Part shown: positions 1 through 8,207 of the stretch, piece by piece | Layout: each line of letters opens with the position of its first letter | How positions within the stretch are numbered: position 1 is the stretch's first letter | Origin: Planctomycetaceae bacterium | GTDB taxonomy: Bacteria > Planctomycetota > Planctomycetia > Pirellulales > Pirellulaceae | Reading direction: 5' to 3' | NCBI GenBank assembly: GCA_007695205.1 | Contig: REEF01000277.1 | Span: 1 to 8,207, forward strand | DNA length: 8,207 bases | Position numbers and translations under genes: made by a program | Notes under the pieces: model-generated | The model's input: only the letters and a program-made list of their open reading frames with translations | What the model was told of the DNA's origin: nothing | Databases searched by the model: none

Positions 1-75
1 GGTGAATCTGGTGACGGTCAGCCTGGGGAAGGTCAGCCCGGGGATGGTGAACCCGGGGAGGGGCAACCAGGCGAA
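1..75 (+). repeat. Degenerate 15-base tandem repeat encoding G-[QE]-[PS]-G-[DE]
   Basis: Five consecutive in-frame 15-base units at 1-15, 16-30, 31-45, 46-60 and 61-75 encode GESGD, GQPGE, GQPGD, GEPGE and GQPGE. The units differ mostly at third codon positions, so the array is old enough to have diverged while the peptide was kept. It may extend upstream of the window. The Gly/Pro/acidic composition predicts a flexible, disordered, negatively charged linker before the coiled coil. It is not a true collagen repeat because Gly does not recur every third residue. Confidence 0.8.
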
Positions 76-930
76 GACGGGGCTGACCAGCAACAAGAGC
101 AGAATCCGGCGCGGCAGCGGATCGAAGCGGCTCAGCAGCGGATGCGCGAGGCCCAACAGCGGCTGGAGCAAGCCGAGCGTGAAGACGCTGTCCAGGAGCA
201 GGAAAAGGCTCGCGAAGAATTGGAAGCCGCGAAAGCCGAATTGGAACGTATCCTGCGGCAGTTGCGCGAAGAGGAAGTCGAACGGATGCTGGCGCTGCTG
301 GAGGGCCGATTCCGCAAGATGCTGGAGGCTCAGATGCGGATCTACGAAGACACGGTCCGGCTGGACAAGATCCCCCAGGATGAACAGGACTCTCGGGTCC
401 CGATCCCGGCCAGCCGACTGGCGACCCAACAGCGCAAACTGGTCGGCGAAGCGGATCGAGCTTTGAGCTTATTGCGGGAAGAAGGTTCGTCGATCGCCTT
501 CCCCGAAACGGTCTCGCAAATGCGGGATGACATGCAACAGGTGGCCGAACGGCTGGATGCGGCCAATGTGGGCCTGGTGACCCAGGGCATCGAAGAAGAT
601 ATCATCGCTTCGCTGGAAGAGATGATCGAGGCGCTTCAGAAGGCCCAGCAGGACATGGAACAGCAGCGGATGAATCCATCCGAGATGCCTCCGGGCGATC
701 CGCAGGACCAGCCGTTAGTGGATGCGATCGCCGAGTTGAAAATGATTCGTGCGCTGCAGATGCGAGTCAACACGCGGACGAACCGGTACGCTCGCTTGCT
801 GGACGATATCGACGATCCCACGGGCCAAGCTACCGATCAAGAACTGATCGAGGCTTTGGAACGACTGGCAGAACGGCAACAGCGCATCTATCAGATCACT
901 CGTGATCTGGTGTTGGGCAGGAATCGATAG
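1..930 (+). CDS. Coiled-coil protein of unknown function, 5'-truncated by window edge
   Basis: The frame is open from the first base to the TAG at 928-930, so this is the last 309 residues of a longer protein whose start is outside the window; the first internal Met (base 142) is not a convincing start because the frame continues upstream. Residues 1-25 are five pentapeptides of the form G-[QE]-[PS]-G-[DE]. Residues about 30-115 are very rich in Gln, Glu, Arg and Ala with heptad-like spacing, consistent with a long coiled coil. Two further helical blocks follow at about 170-218 and 237-264. There is no Cys and no catalytic motif. Proteins of this style, with a Gly/Pro/Gln-rich stretch and long helices, are common in planctomycetes, often as soluble ends of larger envelope proteins. 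That location is inference. The next gene starts 14 bases downstream, and its ribosome-binding site overlaps this stop codon, suggesting coupled expression. Function is not recognised. Confidence 0.85.
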   Translation, partial: GESGDGQPGEGQPGDGEPGEGQPGEDGADQQQEQNPARQRIEAAQQRMREAQQRLEQAEREDAVQEQEKAREELEAAKAELERILRQLREEEVERMLALLEGRFRKMLEAQMRIYEDTVRLDKIPQDEQDSRVPIPASRLATQQRKLVGEADRALSLLREEGSSIAFPETVSQMRDDMQQVAERLDAANVGLVTQGIEEDIIASLEEMIEALQKAQQDMEQQRMNPSEMPPGDPQDQPLVDAIAELKMIRALQMRVNTRTNRYARLLDDIDDPTGQATDQELIEALERLAERQQRIYQITRDLVLGRNR

Positions 931-933
931 GAG
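929..933 (+). promoter_or_regulatory. Shine-Dalgarno site for the gene at 945
   Basis: AGGAG lies 11 bases before the ATG at 945 and overlaps the TAG stop of the preceding gene. It supports 945 as the true start, rather than the in-frame internal ATGs at 993 and 999, and supports translational coupling with the upstream gene. Confidence 0.7.
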
Positions 934-944
934 AAAACGATTAT

Positions 945-1997
945 ATGGTCACGGGCATACCGATTCGTAACACGGGACGCAGTTTGAGCATCATGCTCAT
1001 GCTGGCTGCTTGGACGGCCAGCTTACAAGCGGACCCGAGCTTGGAAAAGCGAGCCAGTTGGCAGCAGCCGACGCGGGCCGAGGTCCGACAAGCGATCGAT
1101 GAATGGCTAGAGGAACAAGACGCAGACGAACTGACTCGGACCCGCATCGATGTGCTCTGGTCCGACGAAGCGGCCGAAGCGTTCGATCAGGATCGGCTGG
1201 ACCTGCTGGTCGAAACGATCGCCATGCTGCACCCCGACGCCCACGAAGTGATCCAGTGGGGCACGTCGCCAGGGCGGCCTCGGATCAAGCCTCGTTTGGA
1301 AGTCCTGGAGTCGGACGAGTTGCCGTTGTGGGCGCAGAGTCATCTGCGTCTGTATCTGGGACGCTGGCTGGCTCAACATGCCTTGTATGATGAATCGCTT
1401 GCGGCGATCGGGGACATCCAACCGGAACAGGTGCTGGATCCGGCCACGCTGCTGTTCTATCAGGCAGTCGGGCACCATCGGATGCTCCAGCGGGACGAGT
1501 GCCTGCAGGTGCTCGGCCGTCTGTTGGAGAATCGGGGGCAGATCCCGCGGCGTTACGAGACGGTCGCGGTGTTGATGGAAGCGGATATCCAGCCGCTGAA
1601 ACCGGATTCGTTGGACGAGATCGCTCGCTTGATGGACGACATCGAACGCCGATTAGGGTTCGGTCGCGCAGGAACGCGAGTCCGCGAGCAGGAAGACGAA
1701 GTGATCGCCAAGCTGGACAAGATGATCGAGGAACTGGAACAGCAGATGCAGCAGCAAGCGGCGGCAGCGGCCGGTAGTGCGGGGTCTTCGACGCCCGCCC
1801 CCGACAGCATGCCGGCCGGGGGGACTGGGCCGGGCGAAGTCGATCCGCGCCGACTGGGGCAACGGGCCAACTGGGGAAATCTCCCGCCGAAAGAACGCCA
1901 CGAAGCGCTGCAACAGATCGCGAAAGGCTTGCCCTCGCATTATCGCGAAGTGATCGAAGAGTATTTTCGGAAACTGGCACGAGACGGAAACCAGTGA
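945..1997 (+). CDS. Exported helical protein of unknown function with C-terminal conserved-looking block
   Basis: This 350-residue protein has a likely Sec signal peptide: a short basic region (Arg8, Arg12), a hydrophobic core at about 15-26, and a probable cut after Leu-Gln-Ala (residue 29). It therefore probably acts outside the cytoplasm. Residues about 120-240 form helical pairs resembling tetratricopeptide-like repeats (for example around 130-155 and 165-195), though no canonical TPR match can be claimed by eye. Residues about 247-272 form a coiled coil ending in a Gln/Ala run. Residues about 272-300 are a low-complexity Ala/Ser/Gly/Pro linker. Residues 310-346 form a compact block with the motif W-G-N-L-P-P-K-E-R and then S-H-Y-R-E-V-I-E-E-Y-F, which looks like a small interaction domain. 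The start is supported by a good ribosome-binding site. The next gene begins only 10 bases after the stop. No enzymatic motif is present. A structural or adaptor role working with the coiled-coil neighbour is inference. Confidence 0.88.
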   Translation: MVTGIPIRNTGRSLSIMLMLAAWTASLQADPSLEKRASWQQPTRAEVRQAIDEWLEEQDADELTRTRIDVLWSDEAAEAFDQDRLDLLVETIAMLHPDAHEVIQWGTSPGRPRIKPRLEVLESDELPLWAQSHLRLYLGRWLAQHALYDESLAAIGDIQPEQVLDPATLLFYQAVGHHRMLQRDECLQVLGRLLENRGQIPRRYETVAVLMEADIQPLKPDSLDEIARLMDDIERRLGFGRAGTRVREQEDEVIAKLDKMIEELEQQMQQQAAAAAGSAGSSTPAPDSMPAGGTGPGEVDPRRLGQRANWGNLPPKERHEALQQIAKGLPSHYREVIEEYFRKLARDGNQ

Positions 1998-2007
1998 GTG
2001 GAAACTT

Positions 2008-3206
2008 ATGTTGCTGAATCATGCGTTGCTGATCGGATTGATCCTGGGGACCGGCGTGGATGTCCACATCCGGCCCCTGACCGGACCGACTTTCCAAGCT
2101 CGTTGGGTCGGCGTCGAAGACGATGTCGTACTCATTCAGCAGGACGGTCAGCCCGAACGTCTGGCGTGGTCCAGACTGTGGGAGATCACCCCGGTGGCTC
2201 CGGCCGAGCCTACCGGGTCGCTGATGACCGTCTGGATCGAATTGATTGACGGTTCCAAGCTGTTGGCCGATCGCTACCGGGTGTCGGACGGTGTCGCACA
2301 GGTCCGCTTGATCGGCGGCCCGGAACTGGAGGTGCGGACCCGTTCGATCCGCTCGGTTCGCTTCCGCGATCATTCGGCCTCGCCGGAATTGGCCAAACAA
2401 TGGCAGGAAATCGTCAGCGGCCGGCATGCGGGGGATGTGGTCGTGATCCGTCGTCAGGAGAGCCTCGATTTTTTGGAGGGAGCCCTGGCGAACGTCAACG
2501 ACGACATCGTCCGTTTTGATTTCGATGGCGAAACCATCGAGGCCAATCGTCAGCGGTTGGACGGATTGATCTACTATCACCCCTTGGCTCGCCAGTTGCC
2601 GCCGCGCGTTTGCCAGTTGATCGATGTTTCCGGGGCTCGCTGGATGGCTCGATCCTTCGCGTTGGATGGCGATACGATTCGGTGGACGACGCCGACAGGC
2701 GTCTCCGTGACGGTTCCCGTGGAACGAATCAAGAAACTGGATTTCTCGGCGGGCAACACAGTATGGCTCAGCGATCTGGAGCCCGAATCCGTCCAGCGAC
2801 GTTCGTTCGTCGCGTCACAATTGCCCCAGGAGAGCCTTAATCGGCTGTTCGGGCCGCGGCGCGATCAGTCGTTTAGCGGCGGGCCCATGATGCTGGACGG
2901 AGTGACATACAGCCGCGGGCTGGCGCTGACCAGTCGTACCGAGATCACCTTTCGTCTGGCCGAAGACTTTCGATACTTTCACGCCATGGTCGGAATCGAT
3001 GATGCGGTTCGCGATGCCGGGCACGTGGAACTGGTCATCTCGGGCGATGGGCGAGAATTGTTCAACCGGACGGTGACGGGCCGCGATAAGTCGTTTCCGA
3101 TCGAGCTAGAGATCTCGGGGATTCGACGCTTGAAGATCCTGGTGGATTTCGGAGAGCAGATGGATATCGCCGACCACCTCAATCTATGCGATGCGAGGCT
3201 GACCAA

Positions 3207-3210
<4 letters not shown>
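2008..3210 (+). CDS. NPCBM-domain exported protein with four internal beta-rich segments
   Basis: This 400-residue protein starts with a short hydrophobic segment (residues 2-15) that may be a signal peptide, though it lacks a strong basic region and an obvious cleavage site. Residues about 18-250 contain four loosely similar segments (near 18-62, 76-120, 142-190 and 204-248), each with a turn followed by D-x-V/I, a short strand and a basic/hydrophobic strand, suggesting small beta-barrel or Sm-like repeats. Residues about 252-398 match the NPCBM family (novel putative carbohydrate-binding module, usually about 145 residues): V-W-L-S-D-L-E-P near the start, Y-S-R-G-L-A-L in the middle, V-G-I-D-D-A, then a G-x-x-L-F-N strand and the closing V-D-F-G-E and C-D-A-R-L. 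The family is known for binding galactose-type glycans at the N-terminus of some glycoside hydrolases; here there is no attached glycosidase, so glycan binding is inferred. The ribosome-binding site is weak (GTGG, 6 bases before the ATG), consistent with coupling to the upstream gene. Its stop overlaps the next start by 4 bases. Confidence 0.9.
3195..3198 (+). promoter_or_regulatory. Shine-Dalgarno site that sets the start of the active protease at 3207
   Basis: GAGG sits 8 bases before the ATG at 3207, inside the end of the NPCBM gene. An earlier in-frame ATG at 3186 has no comparable site, and starting there would place seven extra polar residues before the basic region of the signal peptide. 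The ATGA overlap at 3207-3210 indicates stop-start translational coupling. Confidence 0.65.
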
Positions 3211-5107
<1,897 letters not shown>

Positions 5108-5111
<4 letters not shown>

Positions 5112-6193
5112 ACCTTTCCTTCCCGATGCCAACTACGTCCGCTAACCGATCCCGATGGTCCGCCGCGATAGGCAGGTCCACCCGTTGCGTTCTGGCGGCG
5201 GTCGTTCTGGTCGGCGGATGGCTGACGACCGCCGCACCGGCAGCCGATCCGACCTCGTTTGCCGACGTCGTTGACGGCGTGCAACCCAAGATGGTCAAGA
5301 TTTTCGGAGCCGGGGGGCTACGCGGCCTGCAGGCTTATCAGAGCGGTTTTCTGATCTCGCCCGAAGGACACGTACTGACCGCGTGGAGCTATGTGCTGGA
5401 TACCGATCTGATCACCGTGACGCTGGCCGACGGTCGGCGCATGCAAGGCCAGTTAGTGGGCGCCGATCCTCGCATCGAAATCGCCATCCTCAAAGTCCCC
5501 GTGGAAGACGTACCGTATTTCTCCCTGGATCTGGCGAAGGATTTGGACATCGGGGACCGCGTGCTTGCCTTCAGCAACCTGTTTGGCGTGGCCATGGGCG
5601 ACGAACCGGCCAGCGTCCAGCACGGCAACGTCGCCATGAAGACGCAACTCGCCGCACGTCGCGGCGCCTTCGAGACGCCCTACGACGGACCCGTTTATGT
5701 CTTGGACGCCATGACCAACAATCCCGGCGCGGCGGGCGGAGCACTGACCAATCTGCGCGGGGAACTGGCAGGCATTCTGGGCAAGGAACTGCGCAGCTCG
5801 TTGAACAACACCTGGCTGAATTATGCGGTGCCCGTCGATCAGCTTACCGATTCCGTCGAGGCCATACTGGCAGGGCGAACGCTGCCGCGATCGGTCGACG
5901 ACCAGACGCCCAAGCCGGCACAGCCTTGGACGCTGGCGTTGCTGGGCATCCGCCTGGTCCCCAACGTCCTGCCGAACACGCCGCCGTTTGTAGACGTGGT
6001 CGTTAGCGGATCGCCGGCGGCTAGAGTCGGGGTGCAACCGGATGACTTGATCCTGTTCGTGGATGGCCGAGTCGCATCGTCCAGCCAGAATTTGCTGGAT
6101 GAATTGACGTTCATCGACCGAATCGATCCGCTCAATCTGACGATCCAGCGTGGGATCGAGCTGTTGGAGATCACCGTAACGCAAGGCCCTTAA
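5108..6193 (+). CDS. S1C/HtrA-like pseudoprotease with one PDZ domain; catalytic triad lost
   Basis: This 361-residue protein is homologous to the upstream protease but is predicted to be inactive. The signal peptide has Arg14, Arg16, Arg23 and Arg26, a hydrophobic core at about 28-40 and a likely cut after Ala-Pro-Ala-Ala (residue 46). The trypsin-like fold spans about 50-255. Aligning by eye with the active paralogue, the His position is Ser94 (L-T-A-W-S-Y), the Asp position is Glu124 (D-P-R-I-E-I-A-I-L) and the Ser position is Ala209 (N-P-G-A-A-G-G-A-L). The surrounding glycines and strands are kept, so the fold is probably intact. One PDZ domain covers about 272-358, with G-S-P-A-A-R-V-G-V-Q-P-D-D-L-I-L as its core. 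The ATG overlaps the preceding TGA, and a GAGG at 5100-5103 sits only 4 bases upstream; an in-frame ATG at 5126 has no ribosome-binding site. A binding or regulatory role alongside the active protease is inference. Confidence 0.92.
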
Positions 6194-6238
6194 CGCGAAG
6201 TTCCTCAAAGTCTGAAAGCACGCAATCAGGTATTTCCC

Positions 6239-8206
6239 ATGAATCATCGCCGGTGCTCGTTCTTCCCAAGCAGCTTGACCCTGCTCCTGCTGGCCACGGC
6301 ATCGATCGGAGCCGATCAGGACATCCGACTTCAGGAACAGATCGCCATCCAGGCAGCCGTGAAAGCCGTGGCCCCGTCGGTGGTCCGGATCGATACATTG
6401 GGCGGACTGGAACGCGTCGGACAGACGCTGGTAGGAACCGGACCGACCACCGGGCTGGTCGTCTCGAAAGAAGGCTACGTGATCTCCAGCGCCTTCAACT
6501 TCATCCAGCAGCCGACGACCATCCTGGTCACCTTGCCCAGCGGCGATCGGGCTGCTGCGGAGATCGTCGGTCGCGACCGAGCCCGGATGCTGGTGCTGCT
6601 GAGAATCAATACGGAGGAAGAGTTGACCGTGCCACCTGTCGTACCGCGGGAAGAAATGATCGTCGGCCAATGGACGATCGCCGTGGGCCGCACGTTCGAT
6701 TCGCCTCATCCAAATCTGTCGGTGGGGTTGCTCAGTGCTCGAGATCGAATCTGGGGCAAAGCGATCCAAACCGACGCGAAAATCTCGCCAAATAATTACG
6801 GCGGACCACTGATCGATATCCAAGGCCGCGTTCTGGGAGTTCTGGTTCCGTTGTCGCCACAGGGCCAGGACGAGGTGGCTGGTGCTGAATGGTATGATTC
6901 GGGGATCGGATTCGCCGTTCCGCTGGCAGATATCTTGCCTCATCTGGACAAACTGAAACGGGGCGAGGAACTGCAACCGGGCGTCATGGGGATCAATCTG
7001 AAAGGCGCCGATATCTACGCGTTGCCCGCCGAAGTGGCCGCCGTCCAGCCGAAATCGCCAGCCCGTGACGCAGGACTGCAACCGGGCGATGTCATCGTGC
7101 AAGCCGCCGGAGAAGAGATCGTTCGCCAAGCTCAACTGCGACACGTGATCGGCCGTCACTATGCCGGAGATCAAGTCGCGCTGGTCGTGCGTCGAGACGA
7201 TCAGCAGATCGAACTGACCCTGGAACTGGCCGACAAGCTGGAACCTTATCAGCATCCCTTCCTGGGAGTGCTGCCGATGCGAGACGCTGACCCCGAACCT
7301 GGAATCGTCGTGCGATACGTGTACCCAGGCAGCCCCGCAGCAGAAGCGGGAATCCAGGTCGGCGACCGGCTGCTGACGCTGGCCGAAACGCCGGTTCCGG
7401 AACGCTCCGCGGCGCTGCAGGTGCTGGCCAATCATGAACCGCCAAGCGAGATCGAGGTCCAAGGACAGCGAGCCGATCAGACGTTGGGTTGGCAGATCCA
7501 ACTGGCCAGCCTGCCCACCGAGATCCCTGACGAACTGCCCCCAGCTCATCGCTTGACGGATCGGCAGCAAGGCGAACGCCCGCCGGTCGGGGCCATCGAA
7601 ATCCGCTTGCCCGAAGAGAGTAACCAGTGCGTGGCCTACGTTCCCGAAACGTATCACCCGACGGTACCGCATGGCGTCATCGTCTGGTTGACCGAACCCG
7701 GAAGGTGGGATCAGGACCAGTTGATCCAGCGGTATCGGGAACTCTGTCGCCAGCACGACCTGATCCTGTTGGCGCCTCAACCGGAAGACCCGGCACGATG
7801 GCAGCCGACCGAGGTCGAATTCATCCGCAAGTCCCTGGACGATCTGATCTCCAATTACAACATCGACCGTACAAGAATCGTTACCCAGGGCGATCGGGCT
7901 GGGGGAGCCATGGCTTGGTTGACCGCGCTTGGACATCGCGACCTGATCCGAGGAGTCATCTCCTTCGATTCGCCGCTGCCCGCTCGGTTACAAGTTCCCG
8001 CCAATGATCCGATCGAACGTCTGGCCATCTACCTGGCCTTTCCCAAGAATTCACGAGCAGCAGCGCCCATCCGCAATCAAGCAGAACGCTTGCAATCCAT
8101 GCAATATCCCGTGCGAATCGAAGAACTGGAAGAAGACGCGGAGCCATGGAGCGATCATCAGACTTCCCAGTTGATCCGTTGGATCGATACGCTCGATCGC
8201 CTGTAA
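6239..8206 (+). CDS. S1C/HtrA-like pseudoprotease with two PDZ domains fused to an alpha/beta-hydrolase-like domain
   Basis: This 655-residue protein has a signal peptide (Arg4-Arg5, hydrophobic core at about 12-20, likely cut after Ile-Gly-Ala, residue 25). The trypsin-like fold spans about 32-242. The triad positions are Phe86 (I-S-S-A-F-N-F), Met117 (D-R-A-R-M-L-V-L) and Tyr187 (S-P-N-N-Y-G-G-P-L), so proteolysis is not expected, although the flanking I-Q-T-D-A and G-G-P-L segments are retained. PDZ domains lie at about 245-330 (A-G-L-Q-P-G-D-V-I) and 338-425 (A-G-I-Q-V-G-D-R-L-L). Residues about 450-655 resemble PHB-depolymerase/feruloyl-type esterases: V-A-Y-V-P-E near the start, L-L-A-P-Q-P-E, Y-N-I-D-R-T-R-I, then the nucleophile elbow, and a final R-W-I-D-T-L helix with His640 just before it. 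The elbow reads G-D-R-A-G-G instead of G-x-S-x-G, so the nucleophile is Arg553 and hydrolase activity is doubtful. The gene starts 45 bases after its neighbour with AGG at 6228-6230, 8 bases before the ATG, and ends one base before the window edge. Confidence 0.92.
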   Translation: MNHRRCSFFPSSLTLLLLATASIGADQDIRLQEQIAIQAAVKAVAPSVVRIDTLGGLERVGQTLVGTGPTTGLVVSKEGYVISSAFNFIQQPTTILVTLPSGDRAAAEIVGRDRARMLVLLRINTEEELTVPPVVPREEMIVGQWTIAVGRTFDSPHPNLSVGLLSARDRIWGKAIQTDAKISPNNYGGPLIDIQGRVLGVLVPLSPQGQDEVAGAEWYDSGIGFAVPLADILPHLDKLKRGEELQPGVMGINLKGADIYALPAEVAAVQPKSPARDAGLQPGDVIVQAAGEEIVRQAQLRHVIGRHYAGDQVALVVRRDDQQIELTLELADKLEPYQHPFLGVLPMRDADPEPGIVVRYVYPGSPAAEAGIQVGDRLLTLAETPVPERSAALQVLANHEPPSEIEVQGQRADQTLGWQIQLASLPTEIPDELPPAHRLTDRQQGERPPVGAIEIRLPEESNQCVAYVPETYHPTVPHGVIVWLTEPGRWDQDQLIQRYRELCRQHDLILLAPQPEDPARWQPTEVEFIRKSLDDLISNYNIDRTRIVTQGDRAGGAMAWLTALGHRDLIRGVISFDSPLPARLQVPANDPIERLAIYLAFPKNSRAAAPIRNQAERLQSMQYPVRIEELEEDAEPWSDHQTSQLIRWIDTLDRL

Positions 8207-8207
8207 A

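Noticed and set aside
1285..2580. Antisense open frame of 431 codons on the minus strand
   Set aside because: It crosses the junction of two well-supported + strand genes, has Pro/Arg/Ser-rich low-quality translation and no ribosome-binding site that I can support. It is a shadow frame.
3186..3206. Upstream in-frame ATG as the start of the active protease
   Set aside because: No ribosome-binding site precedes it, and it would put seven residues before the natural Met-Lys-Lys signal-peptide start. The ATG at 3207 has GAGG at suitable spacing and an ATGA overlap.
6194..6238. Possible internal promoter or terminator in the only larger gap
   Set aside because: The 45 bases show no stable GC-rich hairpin with a T-run and no convincing promoter boxes; only a weak AGG ribosome-binding site is present.
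5453..7936. Very long antisense open frame (827 codons, minus strand)
   Set aside because: It lies opposite two clear exported proteins with recognisable domains, spans their intergenic gap, and its translation has no signal peptide, domain or sensible composition. It is explained by codon bias in the sense genes.

Overview
The window is a dense run of six genes on the + strand with almost no intergenic DNA. They are joined by gaps of 14 and 10 bases, two 4-base ATGA stop/start overlaps, and one 45-base gap, so the region reads as the inside of a single operon. No promoter, terminator, RNA gene, mobile element or CRISPR array is visible. The protein styles suggest a member of the Planctomycetota, probably a Pirellulaceae/Rhodopirellula-like lineage: an NPCBM-domain secreted protein, Gln/Glu/Arg-rich coiled-coil proteins with G-Q-P-G-E repeats, and several HtrA-like proteins in tandem. 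This assignment is inference from gene style and moderately high GC by eye, not from a marker gene.

Left part (1-1997): the C-terminal portion of a coiled-coil protein that begins before the window, carrying five pentapeptide G-[QE]-[PS]-G-[DE] repeats, followed by a secreted helical protein with a conserved-looking C-terminal block. Neither has a recognised function. Middle (2008-3210): an exported protein with four similar beta-rich segments followed by an NPCBM carbohydrate-binding-like domain.

Right part (3207-8206): three consecutive S1C (HtrA/DegP-like) trypsin-fold proteins. The first keeps the full His-Asp-Ser triad, has one PDZ domain, and adds a proline-rich linker and a C-terminal domain perhaps of LolA/LppX type. 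The second has lost all three triad residues (Ser94, Glu124, Ala209) and keeps one PDZ. The third has also lost all three (Phe86, Met117, Tyr187), has two PDZ domains, and ends in an alpha/beta-hydrolase-like domain whose nucleophile-elbow serine is replaced by arginine (G-D-R-A-G).

The most interesting reading is one active exported protease co-expressed with two pseudoproteases, one of them fused to a pseudo-esterase. All five genes with a visible start appear to encode exported proteins, so the group probably acts in the periplasm or at the cell envelope. A plausible but untested model is that the pseudoenzymes regulate, scaffold or present substrate to the active protease, with the NPCBM protein providing a glycan- or envelope-binding part.
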